From Sulfurihydrogenibium azorense Az-Fu1 (lineage in GTDB: Bacteria; Aquificota; Aquificia; Aquificales; Hydrogenothermaceae), in assembly GCF_000021545.1 (NCBI RefSeq), contig NC_012438.1, positions 1,548,003 through 1,612,002 on the forward strand: a stretch of 64,000 bases of DNA. Reading direction: 5' to 3'. The translations under genes were made by a program, and so were the position numbers. Of the stretch, positions 18,206 through 26,708 are shown piece by piece; position 1 is the first letter of the stretch; every line of letters starts with the position of its first letter. The notes beneath the pieces are model-generated. The model made no database searches. It was given only the letters and a program-made list of their open reading frames with translations, and had not been told where the DNA came from.

Positions 18206-18922
18206 ATGAATAGAAGAGATCTTATAAAAACTTGCTCTCTCATGGCAGTTGGAAGTATGTTCTCAAAAGGTTTTTTTGACTCTATTTTAGCTTCAGAAAA
18301 AGAAACCTATAAAGCTTACCAAAAAGCACTTTTAGTGAAAGAAGATTTAACTCCATTTACAGTAAAAGATATAAGTCCAAATACCGCTCTCTTATTCTAC
18401 TACCCTTACAGGTCAACTCCTTGTTATATTATAAACACTGGTGAAGAGGTTAAACCTACAAAAGTAAAACTTTCAAACGGTAAAGAGTATGAGTTCAAAG
18501 GAGGCATAGGACAGAAAAAAAGTATCGTGGCTTACAGCGCAATATGTCCCCACCAATGGAGTTATCCAAGCAAAGACTTTTCATTAATAAATTACTACCC
18601 TTCTAACGAAAAATCACAAACTACAGGAAAAAGCGGTGTAATCCAGTGTTGTGCTCATATATCCGTATTTGATCCAAAAAGTGGAGGGCAAGTATTAGAA
18701 GGTCCAGCTGAAGTACCTCTTGCATGTATAGAACTTATAGAAGAAGAAGGAAAAATATACGCTACTGGTGTCTTAGGTATAAATCAGTTTGAAGAGTTTT
18801 TTGATATGTATAAATCTGATCTTATAGATCAGTATGGTGGTTTAGAAAAAGCAAAAGAACAGTTAGATAAAACCGTCGTTATGGAGGTAGGGAAGTATGT
18901 TAAAGAACAAATTAAATGTTAA
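18206..18922 (+). CDS. Tat-exported Rieske iron-sulfur protein
   Basis: A 238-residue protein. Twin-arginine leader MNRRDLIK; Rieske [2Fe-2S] ligands Cys114-x-His116 (ICPHQW) and Cys148-x2-His151 (QCCAHISVF). The insert between the two ligand loops is long, and the disulfide partner pattern of bc1 Rieske proteins is only partly visible. No cytochrome b gene is near. I chose ATG 18206 because AGGAGGT lies at 18194-18200; a GTG three bases upstream is in the same frame. It overlaps the following flavoprotein by 26 bp. A role as electron acceptor of that flavoprotein is inferred from this coupling. Confidence 0.8.
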   Translation: MNRRDLIKTCSLMAVGSMFSKGFFDSILASEKETYKAYQKALLVKEDLTPFTVKDISPNTALLFYYPYRSTPCYIINTGEEVKPTKVKLSNGKEYEFKGGIGQKKSIVAYSAICPHQWSYPSKDFSLINYYPSNEKSQTTGKSGVIQCCAHISVFDPKSGGQVLEGPAEVPLACIELIEEEGKIYATGVLGINQFEEFFDMYKSDLIDQYGGLEKAKEQLDKTVVMEVGKYVKEQIKC

Positions 18923-20165
18923 CAGAAGACAGTTTTTAGCCGGTAGTGTTGCACTGGCAGCAACTAACCTTATACCTGATGTGTCCCTTGCAAAGGAAGA
19001 AGCCGCTAAATCTACAAAATCGGCAAAAGTAGTTATAGTAGGTGGAGGATACGGTGGAGTATCTACAGCAAGACAGCTAAGAAAACTACTACCTGACATA
19101 TCTATCACACTAATAGACAAAAACCCTTTCTTTGTATCCTGTCCTATGAGTAATCTTTACTTGGGAGACTTTTACGAGTTTGGCAACTTGTGTTTTCCAT
19201 ACGAACCTTTAAAGGCTAAATATAACATAGACTTTATAAACACTAAAGTAATGGATATAGACTTAGACAAAAAGGTAGTTATAACTCCTTACGATAGGAT
19301 ATCTTACGATTTCTTAGTTTTATCTCCCGGAATATCCTACGATATAGACAAATCTCAAAAAGATTTCTTTATAAAGTATCCACCTGCATTTAAACCCGGT
19401 GGAGAACATCTTTACTTAAAAAGATTGTTAGAAGGCTTTGATGGTGGTGATATCGTTATTACAGTCCCATCTTACCCTTACAGATGTCCTCCAGCTCCTT
19501 ACGAAAGAGCTGCACTAATACTAAACTACATAACAAAAAGAAAACTCAAAGCCCATCTCTACTTTATAGATGCAAACGAAAGACCTGTCATTAACTCAGA
19601 AGGGTTTATGAAAGCTTACTACGAACTTTACCAAGGATACGCAGATTACATTACAGGAACAACGGTTAAGGAGATAGATACTGTAAACAATGTTGTAAAA
19701 ACAACGAACGGAGACTTTAAGTTTAAGCTGGCCAACATAATCCCTCCTATGAAAGCATCAAAACTCTTAGAAAAAATAGGACTTTTAGAAAACAATCAAA
19801 GATGGGTAGAAGTTGAAACATTTACATTTGAGACGAAAGTTCCAAACGTTTTCGTTATAGGAGACTCTGCAAGAACATTCTTACCAAAGTCTGGTTTTGG
19901 TGCAAATATGCAAGGTAAGATAGTAGCAAACATCATAACGGAAAGAATAACAGGTAAAAAATTAAAACAAGAAGAGCTTTTAATGGTACTTTGCTACTCT
20001 ATGGTTAGTGATAAAGAAGCTATAATGTCAGAGACAAGCTTCAAGATAAACAGAGAAAAAAATATAATTACACCTATTCACAGAGAAGACAATACTAGAA
20101 GAGAGTCCACAGTTAAAAGATATCACGAATGGGCAAAAGGACTATGGAGAGAGATGTTTGGTTAA
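18897..20165 (+). CDS. Second sulfide dehydrogenase-type flavoprotein
   Basis: A 422-residue paralogue of the protein at 16792. Tat signal VNRRQFLAG at residues 8-16, FAD motif IVGGGYGGVSTA near residue 47, Cys82 in VSCPMSN, and the redox cysteines in YRCPPAPYERA and VLCYSM. Conservation of all three cysteines argues for activity on sulfide or a related sulfane substrate. The start at 18897 is behind GGAGGT and lies inside the Rieske gene, so expression is coupled to it. Unlike fccB, its cytochrome partner is replaced by a Rieske protein. The stop lies at the first of the upstream dyads of soxX. Confidence 0.85.
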   Translation: MLKNKLNVNRRQFLAGSVALAATNLIPDVSLAKEEAAKSTKSAKVVIVGGGYGGVSTARQLRKLLPDISITLIDKNPFFVSCPMSNLYLGDFYEFGNLCFPYEPLKAKYNIDFINTKVMDIDLDKKVVITPYDRISYDFLVLSPGISYDIDKSQKDFFIKYPPAFKPGGEHLYLKRLLEGFDGGDIVITVPSYPYRCPPAPYERAALILNYITKRKLKAHLYFIDANERPVINSEGFMKAYYELYQGYADYITGTTVKEIDTVNNVVKTTNGDFKFKLANIIPPMKASKLLEKIGLLENNQRWVEVETFTFETKVPNVFVIGDSARTFLPKSGFGANMQGKIVANIITERITGKKLKQEELLMVLCYSMVSDKEAIMSETSFKINREKNIITPIHREDNTRRESTVKRYHEWAKGLWREMFG

Positions 20166-20204
20166 ACTGTTCCATTTGGGACAGTTTCTGTCCTTTTATG
20201 GACA
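20164..20204 (+). promoter_or_regulatory. Two tandem 16-bp dyads, candidate upstream activator sites
   Basis: TGTTCCATTTGGGACA (20168-20183) and TGTCCTTTTATGGACA (20189-20204) share the pattern TGTyC...GGACA and begin exactly 21 bp apart, two helical turns. They end about 40 bp before the sigma-54 promoter at 20245. The first extends to AAACTGTTCC/GGGACAGTTT. An alternative reading, GGACAG-TTT-CTGTCC at 20179-20193, is a terminator-like hairpin with a weak T run. Confidence 0.6.
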
Positions 20205-20221
20205 TGTTAAGAGATTTTAAC

Positions 20222-20245
20222 AATTGTAAATACATGTTTACAATT
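20222..20245 (+). promoter_or_regulatory. Inverted repeat abutting the sigma-54 promoter
   Basis: AATTGTAAA (20222-20230) and TTTACAATT (20237-20245) form a perfect 9-bp inverted repeat with a six-base spacer. Its right arm touches the -24 element of the soxX promoter, so a bound protein could block or help polymerase. The half-site matches the asd palindrome. Confidence 0.45.
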
Positions 20246-20261
20246 TGGCATGGAAGTTGCA
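20245..20261 (+). promoter_or_regulatory. Sigma-54 promoter of the sox operon
   Basis: TTGGCATGGAAGTTGCA fits the sigma-54 consensus with GG at -24 and GC at -12 in correct spacing (GG 20247-20248, GC 20259-20260). The predicted start site is near 20272, and the soxX TTG is at 20299 behind AGGAGG. Confidence 0.85.
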
Positions 20262-20298
20262 TAAGTACAATACAAAATACTTATGCAGGAGGATTAAG

Positions 20299-20826
20299 TT
20301 GAAACTAAAAAAAGTAATACTAACAACGGTAGCTACGATAACTGGAATTTCTGCTTTAGCCTTTGCTTTGACTCTTCAAGATGCTGGTATAGAAAATCCA
20401 GAAGCAAAAAGTATTATGCTAAAAGATGTGCCTCCTGAACCAAGGTTATACGCTATAGACTCTTCTTGTAACTTGTCAGATAAAGAAAGTATTAAAAAGT
20501 TAGCTGAAAAAGGTAAGAAAGTATTTATGGAAGTAAGTAAAGGGAACTGTGTCGCCTGCCACTGTGCCCCTGAAGCAAAAGGTTGTGGAAACATAGGACC
20601 AGACCTTACAGGCTATAAAAATGGACTGTTTAAAGCTCCAGATTACAGAGGAGAGCCAAAGACAGTTGACTGGCTTCATCAAAAGATAGCAGACGGAAGA
20701 ATTTTAATCCCAAAAGAACTTCAAAGTGTACCATACTACAACATAATGACAGTTCAACTTACAACAGGACAGTTAACAGCCGAAGAAGTATGTCAGTTAA
20801 CTGCTTACATTTTAAGTTTGGAGTGA
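20299..20826 (+). CDS. soxX: SoxX c-type cytochrome
   Basis: Small subunit of the SoxAX complex, which links thiosulfate to the SoxY carrier in the periplasm. The 175-residue protein has a signal peptide, haem motif CVACH at residues 84-88, the SoxX-type continuation GNIGPDLTGY, and the axial Met in YYNIMTVQL. I chose TTG 20299 because CAGGAGGAT precedes it and the longer frame from 20245 would begin inside the sigma-54 promoter. A thioredoxin gene follows within 5 bp, then soxY and soxZ. soxA lies after a terminator at 22164. Confidence 0.93.
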   Translation: MKLKKVILTTVATITGISALAFALTLQDAGIENPEAKSIMLKDVPPEPRLYAIDSSCNLSDKESIKKLAEKGKKVFMEVSKGNCVACHCAPEAKGCGNIGPDLTGYKNGLFKAPDYRGEPKTVDWLHQKIADGRILIPKELQSVPYYNIMTVQLTTGQLTAEEVCQLTAYILSLE

Positions 20827-20830
20827 TAAG

Positions 20831-21268
20831 TTGAAAAAGGTTATACTTGCTTTACTTGTGTTAATAGGTTTTTCAAATGCCCAGATAAACTGGGTTCCTT
20901 ACAACCAAGCCTTTGAGAAGGCAAAGAAGGAAAATAAAATAGTATTTATCTACATCTACTCTCCTTCCTGCCATTATTGTGATATTATGGATTTTAATGT
21001 ATTTGAAAGCAAAAGAGTCGAAGAACTGCTTAACAAACATTTTATACCTGTAAAGCTTAGAAAGTGTAGCAACGAAGGAATAGAAGTAAGAAAGAAGTAT
21101 GGCTTTGTAGGAACTCCAATGTTTTACTTTTTAAATCCAGATGGAAGTAAGATAAAAACAATTTTTGGTGCATGGGAAGAGAAAGACTTTGTTAAAATAC
21201 TTAACTACTTCGCATCTGGAAGTTATAAAGAGATGACAATGGATGAATATTTTATGAAACAAAAATAG
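20831..21268 (+). CDS. soxW: SoxW-like periplasmic thioredoxin
   Basis: A 145-residue secreted thioredoxin-fold protein. Signal peptide ends near FSNAQ; the redox motif is Cys47-His-Tyr-Cys50 in YSPSCHYCD; the cis-Pro loop is VGTPMFYF. In Sox clusters such proteins keep the SoxY carrier cysteine reduced. It starts with TTG and lies between soxX and soxY. Its active site closely matches the larger lipoprotein at 10100. Confidence 0.8.
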   Translation: MKKVILALLVLIGFSNAQINWVPYNQAFEKAKKENKIVFIYIYSPSCHYCDIMDFNVFESKRVEELLNKHFIPVKLRKCSNEGIEVRKKYGFVGTPMFYFLNPDGSKIKTIFGAWEEKDFVKILNYFASGSYKEMTMDEYFMKQK

Positions 21269-21278
21269 GAGGTATTTT

Positions 21279-21749
21279 ATGAACAGAAGAGAGTTTTTAA
21301 AAACAACATCGTTAGCAGCTGTATCAACAGCTTTACTAGGAAGTGGTGTCTTTACAGACGTAAAAGCTGCGGAGTTAGTGGACAACCCTCCACCTAAGAA
21401 GCCTTTTGATGAGGCTCTAAAAGAGATAACAGGTGGAAAAGCTGTATCAGACTCAGACAAAGTTAAACTCGTAGCTCCTGAGATTGCAGAAAACGGAGCA
21501 GTTGTACCTGTTACTGTAGAAGTAGAACTACCTATAGAACAAGTAAAAGCCATACACATTCTCGCAGACAAAAACCACAATGCAAGAACTATGAGTGTTT
21601 ACTTTACACCTGCAAACGGTAAAGCTTACATATCTACCAGAATAAGACTGGCAGAAACTATGAACGTAGTTGCAGTAGCTCAACTTGCAGATGGTAGCTT
21701 TATAAAAACACAAAAACCGGTTAAAGTCACAATCGGTGGATGTGGATAA
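21279..21749 (+). CDS. soxY: SoxY sulfur carrier protein
   Basis: Carrier subunit of SoxYZ that holds sulfur intermediates on a C-terminal cysteine. The 156-residue protein has a Tat leader (NRREFLKTTS, residues 2-11), a beta-sandwich body and the exact carrier tail GGCG with Cys155. soxZ follows after 22 bp. Start behind AGGAGG. Confidence 0.96.
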   Translation: MNRREFLKTTSLAAVSTALLGSGVFTDVKAAELVDNPPPKKPFDEALKEITGGKAVSDSDKVKLVAPEIAENGAVVPVTVEVELPIEQVKAIHILADKNHNARTMSVYFTPANGKAYISTRIRLAETMNVVAVAQLADGSFIKTQKPVKVTIGGCG

Positions 21750-21771
21750 TAAAAAAAAGGAGGATTAAACA

Positions 21772-22101
21772 ATGGCAAGACAAGCTTTAGTAAAGATAAA
21801 CCCAAAAGAGTATAAAAAGGGAGATTTGATTAGAATAGACTCTGTAATAATGCATCCTATGGACACTGGACTGGTAAAAGATAAAGAATCTGGGAAGTAC
21901 ATTGCAGCACATTACATCACAAGTGTAGAAGTTTACTATGGGGATGAGAAGATAACATGGATGGAAGTATCCGCATCAGTAAGTGCAAACCCATTTATCT
22001 CATTCTATGTAAAAGCTACAAAATCAGCTCCTTTAAAAATCGTTTGGAAAGACAACAAAGGTGAAGTAACAGAAAAAGTAATAGATATAAAAGTAGATTA
22101 A
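21772..22101 (+). CDS. soxZ: SoxZ, partner of SoxY
   Basis: A 109-residue beta-sandwich protein without a signal peptide, exported in complex with Tat-dependent SoxY. Conserved phrases IMHPMDTG near residue 25 and YYGDEKI are diagnostic. AGGAGG precedes the ATG. A terminator hairpin lies 8 bp after the stop. Confidence 0.95.
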   Translation: MARQALVKINPKEYKKGDLIRIDSVIMHPMDTGLVKDKESGKYIAAHYITSVEVYYGDEKITWMEVSASVSANPFISFYVKATKSAPLKIVWKDNKGEVTEKVIDIKVD

Positions 22102-22109
22102 TCTCTTTT

Positions 22110-22131
22110 GAGGGCTTAAAAGCCCTCTTTT
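22110..22131 (+). terminator. Terminator between soxZ and soxA
   Basis: GAGGGCTT pairs with AAGCCCTC around AA and is followed by four T. It may end the soxXWYZ transcript or attenuate read-through into soxAB. I see no clear separate promoter in the 30 bp before soxA. Confidence 0.8.
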
Positions 22132-22163
22132 CTCAAATCTTCTAAAAAGGAGGAATACCAGCT

Positions 22164-22970
22164 ATGAAATTAAAGGGAAAAGTCTTGCTTTTTGGACTTG
22201 CAGTAGCATTAACAACTTACGGCGTAAATAAATCAATATCTCAAGAAGCAGGACAGGCAATATCAGAAGAAGACTTGGCACTTTATAAATCAGGTATAAA
22301 CCCGGGAGAGGTTTTTGCCCAAGAAGTAGGTGGAGCACTGTTTAACAAACCTATGGGAACTTCCAACAAATCTTGTGCTTCTTGCCACAGTGAAGAAAAG
22401 TTAAAAAAGGCTGTAGGAACTTATCCTAAGTACGAACCAAAGTTAAACACAGTAATATCCCTACAACAGAGAATACAGATGTGTCAAAAATTAAACCAAG
22501 GGGTAGATAAACCTTTTCCTCTAAACAGTCAAGAAAACACAGCTTTATTAACATATCTTAAATACATAGCTTCCGGCGAAAAAATAAACGTAGATACATC
22601 ATCTAACCCTGTAGTAAAAGAATACTACGAGTATGGTAAATACGTATTTGATCTTAAAAGAGGAAAAAGAAACCTATCTTGCCAAACCTGTCATGAGTTT
22701 GCAGCTGGTATGGTACTAAGAATGCAAAGATTAACTCCTTTAGGAGCTGAATACAACGGAATAAAGGGAACAAACGCCGCAGCTCACTGGCCAGGTTATA
22801 GAATGACTCAAAGTAAGGTAGTTACTATAGAACAAAGATTTCAACAGTGTATGTCTCAAGCCGGTATGAAGATTTTACCTCTTGGATCAAAAGAGATGGT
22901 AGCTTTAGAGCTTTATGTTACATCTTTAGCAAACGGTGCAACAATAGAAGCACCGGGATTAGTAAGATGA
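22164..22970 (+). CDS. soxA: SoxA dihaem cytochrome
   Basis: Large catalytic subunit of SoxAX, forming the disulfide between thiosulfate and SoxY. The 268-residue protein has a signal peptide, haem motifs CASCH (residues 71-75) and CQTCH (173-177), and the active-site cysteine Cys229 in RFQQCMSQ. Both haem sites are present, so this is the dihaem type. It is followed after 17 bp by soxB. Confidence 0.95.
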   Translation: MKLKGKVLLFGLAVALTTYGVNKSISQEAGQAISEEDLALYKSGINPGEVFAQEVGGALFNKPMGTSNKSCASCHSEEKLKKAVGTYPKYEPKLNTVISLQQRIQMCQKLNQGVDKPFPLNSQENTALLTYLKYIASGEKINVDTSSNPVVKEYYEYGKYVFDLKRGKRNLSCQTCHEFAAGMVLRMQRLTPLGAEYNGIKGTNAAAHWPGYRMTQSKVVTIEQRFQQCMSQAGMKILPLGSKEMVALELYVTSLANGATIEAPGLVR

Positions 22971-22987
22971 CAGGAGGATAAACAGCA

Positions 22988-24721
22988 ATGAACATCTCAA
23001 GAAGAGACCTTTTCCACCTTGCGGCTATATCCGGACTATCATTAACATCAACTGATGTATTTGCAAAGTTAAACGAAGTAAAACCAGAAAGCTTTTTTGA
23101 GTTTAAAGGCGTTGGCAACGTTACACTTTTACATATATGTGACCTTCATGCCCATTTAAAACCACTTTACTGGAGAGAACCATCTACTTTAATCTCTGCA
23201 AAAGAACTTATAGGAACTCCGGGATTTTTATGTGGAAAGGCTTTTATGCAGTATTACGGAATAAAGCCAAATACTATCAGAGCCTACTTTGACACATACA
23301 TAGGTTTTGAAGAACTGGCTAAAAAATATGGAAAAATGGGTGGTGTAGCCTACATAAAAGCTCTTGTAAACCGTATAAAAGCAGAAAGGGGAGCTGACAA
23401 AGTCTTATTTATGGACTCTGGAGACACTTGGCAAGGAACTGCAGTAGGTCTTTTCACACAAGGAAAAGCTATAGTAGATGCTCAAAACGCCCTTGGTATA
23501 GACATAATGGTAGGACACTGGGAGTTTACCTACGGTAAAGACAGAGTTTTAGAGCTTGTAAATAAACATCTAAAGGCAGAGTTTATATCCCAAAACGTAG
23601 CAGATGAAATGTGGGGAGACCTTATATTCAAGCCTTACACAATAAGAGAGGTTGGTGGAGTAAAAGTAGCAGTTATAGGAAACTCTTTCCCTTACACGCC
23701 TATTGCAAACCCGAAAGAGTTTACAGAAGGCTGGACTTTTGGTATTCAAGCAGAAAGACTACAAAAATTTGTAGATGAAGTTAGAAGTAAAGGAGCTGAT
23801 GTTGTAGTACTACTATCCCACGATGGATTTACGTTAGACCAAGCTTTAGCTAAGATGGTAAAAGGAATAGATGTTATACTTTCAGGACACACCCACGACC
23901 CAGCTCCAAAACCTGTAATAGTTGGCAACACAATAATAGTAATAGCTGGAAGCCACGGTAAATACCTTGGAAGACTTGACTTAGAAGTCAAAAATAAAAA
24001 GATAACAAACTTTGCCTTTAAACTCTATCCTGTTGCATCTAACTTTATAAAACCAGACCCTGAAGTTGAAAAATTCGTTGAAGAAGTTTATAAACCATAT
24101 GAAAGCCAGCTCTCTCAAGTAATAGGTAAAACCCAAACTATACTTTACAAGAGAGACACATTCTACTCAACCTTTGACAGAGTAATAATGGACGCTATAA
24201 AAGAAGAGACAGACTGTGAAATAGTGTTTAACCCCGGTTATAGATGGGGAACTACCGTTCTTCCTGGAGGAGATATTACAGTTGATGATGTTTACAGCAT
24301 GACTGCTATAACCTATCCTGACGTTTACAGATTTGAACTTACAGGTCAGCAGATTAAAAACCTCTTAGAAGATATAGCGGACAACGTGTTTAACTCTAAC
24401 CCTCTCTATCAGCAAGGGGGAGATATGAGTAGAACTTTAGGCCTTGACTACGAGATTAAAATATCAGCTCCTACAGGCCAAAGAATATCAAATATCAAAG
24501 TAAACGGAAAAGACCTTGACCCAAATAGAAGTTATGTAGTTGCATCTTGGGGTGGTAATTTATATAGAGCAGGTAAAAATGCAAAGAAATTCAGACCAGT
24601 TTATGATATTACGATTGATTACATCAAAAGAGTTAAAGTCGTAAATCCACCTTTAAAGTCAAACGTAAAAATACTTGACGTTGGTTGTGGATGTCCTACA
24701 AGTGAGGGTAAATGTCTATGA
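22988..24721 (+). CDS. soxB: SoxB thiosulfohydrolase
   Basis: Di-manganese hydrolase of the 5'-nucleotidase superfamily that releases sulfate from the SoxY-bound intermediate. A Tat leader (SRRDLFHLAA) is present, then metal-binding motif CDLHAHLKPLYWREPS near residue 50, MDSGDTWQG, the SoxB-type GHWEFTYG and GHTHDPAP. Length 577 is typical. Its stop TGA overlaps the ATG of the next lipoprotein gene. Confidence 0.96.
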   Translation: MNISRRDLFHLAAISGLSLTSTDVFAKLNEVKPESFFEFKGVGNVTLLHICDLHAHLKPLYWREPSTLISAKELIGTPGFLCGKAFMQYYGIKPNTIRAYFDTYIGFEELAKKYGKMGGVAYIKALVNRIKAERGADKVLFMDSGDTWQGTAVGLFTQGKAIVDAQNALGIDIMVGHWEFTYGKDRVLELVNKHLKAEFISQNVADEMWGDLIFKPYTIREVGGVKVAVIGNSFPYTPIANPKEFTEGWTFGIQAERLQKFVDEVRSKGADVVVLLSHDGFTLDQALAKMVKGIDVILSGHTHDPAPKPVIVGNTIIVIAGSHGKYLGRLDLEVKNKKITNFAFKLYPVASNFIKPDPEVEKFVEEVYKPYESQLSQVIGKTQTILYKRDTFYSTFDRVIMDAIKEETDCEIVFNPGYRWGTTVLPGGDITVDDVYSMTAITYPDVYRFELTGQQIKNLLEDIADNVFNSNPLYQQGGDMSRTLGLDYEIKISAPTGQRISNIKVNGKDLDPNRSYVVASWGGNLYRAGKNAKKFRPVYDITIDYIKRVKVVNPPLKSNVKILDVGCGCPTSEGKCL

Positions 24722-25347
24722 AAAAGTTTATTTTAGCTTTAGGTAGTGTGTTTCTTTTTTCCTGTGGAGGAATGATAAAAGATGTATCCTTTGAAACAGG
24801 AGACTATTTAGGAACGGGATACGATGAAAAACCTCAAAAAAAGATTACCATTCAAAAAGAAAGTAAAGAAAAACAACAAACAGAGAAAAAATCTTTTCTT
24901 TCTGCACTGTCTTCTGCCGTTGTATCAGATAGTGATGACGATGAAGATATGTCAGATATCTACGAAAGGTCAACAAATATGTCCTACCAAGAACTTGATT
25001 TACTCCTTAGGACTGAGCTTGAAAACGCAAACTTTAAAATAGTCCACGTTCTAAATATAACAAACGGAGTAGAAGAACAAGGAGTTAAAGACTTTTGGAA
25101 ACATATGCACATATACTTAGTCTGTAAACTTTCAGAATGCTCCAAAATACTAAAACACAACCCACAACTTGCATCTCAATTCCCCATAAGAGTCTATACC
25201 TACGAGAAAGATGGAAGGTTAATTGTAGGGGTTTTTAAACCTTCAATGGCCATAAAGTACATGGGGAACCTTGACGCAGAAGGCATAAAAGCCCTAAAGA
25301 CGCTAGACAGAGAAATAAAAAAAGTAATAGACAGTGTAACCAAATAA
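24718..25347 (+). CDS. DUF302-domain lipoprotein
   Basis: A 209-residue protein with lipobox FLFSCGG (Cys near residue 16), a charged linker of about 80 residues with an acidic run (SDDDEDMSD), and a C-terminal DUF302-like domain. That domain contains the typical patterns ELENANFKIVHVLNI, VCKLSECSKI and RVYTYEKDGRLIVGVFKPS. I prefer ATG 24718 because it forms the usual ATGA overlap with soxB; ATG 24712 is the alternative. DUF302 proteins often accompany Sox or sulfur-dehydrogenase clusters, and a second one lies at 28666. Function unknown; a sulfur or haem ligand-binding role is a guess. Confidence 0.65.
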   Translation: MKKFILALGSVFLFSCGGMIKDVSFETGDYLGTGYDEKPQKKITIQKESKEKQQTEKKSFLSALSSAVVSDSDDDEDMSDIYERSTNMSYQELDLLLRTELENANFKIVHVLNITNGVEEQGVKDFWKHMHIYLVCKLSECSKILKHNPQLASQFPIRVYTYEKDGRLIVGVFKPSMAIKYMGNLDAEGIKALKTLDREIKKVIDSVTK

Positions 25348-25372
25348 ATCACTTTAAAGGAGGTTAGTTATC

Positions 25373-26653
25373 ATGAGAAAAGTAGTTCTCTCAGCAGCTT
25401 TAGGATTAGCTGCAACAGCTTTACTATCAAACCCATCTCAAGCAGCTCCTAAGTTTTACTTTGGAGATGGAAAAGAGTTAGAAATCTTCTTCATGAACCA
25501 GCTCTGGGGTGTTTACACGATGGACAGAGTTGAAGGAACTACCAAGTACGATAACAGAATGGACTTTTTCCTAAGAAGGTCAAGGGTTGGATTCCAAGGA
25601 AAGATAACTGAAGATTTGTCTTGGAGAGTATGGTTTGCCTATGACAACGTTGGTTTAGACCCACACACAGCATTAGCTAAGAATAGTAATATAGGTTTAG
25701 TATCACTTAATTCAGGTAACAAAGAATTTTATCTTTGGGATGCATTTTTCACTTATGCACTACACAAAAACTGGGCTAACATTACGGTAGGTTACTTTAG
25801 ACCACAAGTAGGTAGAGAAAACATTACAGCCGGATTTGAAGTTTCATCTTTTGAAAAAGCACTTACAAACTTTTATCCAAGACAGCACCTAGTTGGTACA
25901 GGTCCGGGTCGTGAAACAGGTATAAACATCGGCGGTCTTTACAACGATGAAAAAGCAAAATGGGGTATAAACTATAACTTTGGAGTATTTAACACTGACA
26001 AATTCAATAGTGGCTCTGGAGGAGATAACCTACTTTATACAGCAAGAGTTGCTTTATCACTTGGAGACCCAGAGATGAAGAAGTACTCTATGGGATATAA
26101 AGTTAACTACTTTGGAAAAAGAAATGGTATAACTTTTGCCGTTAACTACGCTTACCAAGGTAGAGGATGGGATACAAACCAATTCCCTTTAGCTGATACG
26201 ACTATATGGGCAGGTAAACTTGATGCTAACAACAAACCAAAAATCTCTTTTAAAAACAACCAACTTTTAGGATTTGATATACTGGCAAACTACAAAGACT
26301 TTACTTTTAACGTAGAGTATGACGAGTTAAAAAGAAACTTTGACAACTCAGCTTTAAACTACAAAGATAAGGTATGGCATGTTAGAGCAGGATACAACTT
26401 TACACTACCAAACAAAACAATACTGGAGCCTGCTATAACATACTCTGAATGGGAAGGGGATAAAGCAAGTTTAAACGGAAATGGTAAATACAAAGTAACA
26501 GATATTGGTTTAAACTGGTACATAAAACAAAATAATATTAAACTAAACCTTCACTACGTCAACCAAGATGGAACTAAAAAATCAGCATATACCACAAACG
26601 GAACAGATAAAGCGGGAGATTACATAGGTGTTGGATTACAATTAATATTCTAA
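25373..26653 (+). CDS. Outer-membrane porin
   Basis: A 426-residue beta-barrel protein of the OprO/P or alginate-export porin type. The signal peptide ends at SQAAP. Repeated aromatic/hydrophobic beta strands follow, and the final residue is phenylalanine (VGLQLIF), as required for BAM insertion. AGGAGG precedes the ATG. It ends the soxAB transcript, followed by a strong terminator. It probably provides anion entry (thiosulfate, sulfate) for the periplasmic Sox enzymes, an inference from context. Confidence 0.8.
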   Translation: MRKVVLSAALGLAATALLSNPSQAAPKFYFGDGKELEIFFMNQLWGVYTMDRVEGTTKYDNRMDFFLRRSRVGFQGKITEDLSWRVWFAYDNVGLDPHTALAKNSNIGLVSLNSGNKEFYLWDAFFTYALHKNWANITVGYFRPQVGRENITAGFEVSSFEKALTNFYPRQHLVGTGPGRETGINIGGLYNDEKAKWGINYNFGVFNTDKFNSGSGGDNLLYTARVALSLGDPEMKKYSMGYKVNYFGKRNGITFAVNYAYQGRGWDTNQFPLADTTIWAGKLDANNKPKISFKNNQLLGFDILANYKDFTFNVEYDELKRNFDNSALNYKDKVWHVRAGYNFTLPNKTILEPAITYSEWEGDKASLNGNGKYKVTDIGLNWYIKQNNIKLNLHYVNQDGTKKSAYTTNGTDKAGDYIGVGLQLIF

Positions 26654-26665
26654 AGATTTAGCTAT

Positions 26666-26690
26666 CCCTTCCCAAAGGGAAGGGTTTTTT
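26666..26690 (+). terminator. Rho-independent terminator
   Basis: CCCTTCCC-AAA-GGGAAGGG followed by six T, directly after the porin. Confidence 0.95.
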
Positions 26691-26708
26691 ATTTGTAGGA
26701 GGTCTACC

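Noticed and set aside
20245-20298. Longer N-terminus for soxX
   Set aside because: It would start inside the sigma-54 promoter and places charged residues before the signal peptide; TTG 20299 has AGGAGG.
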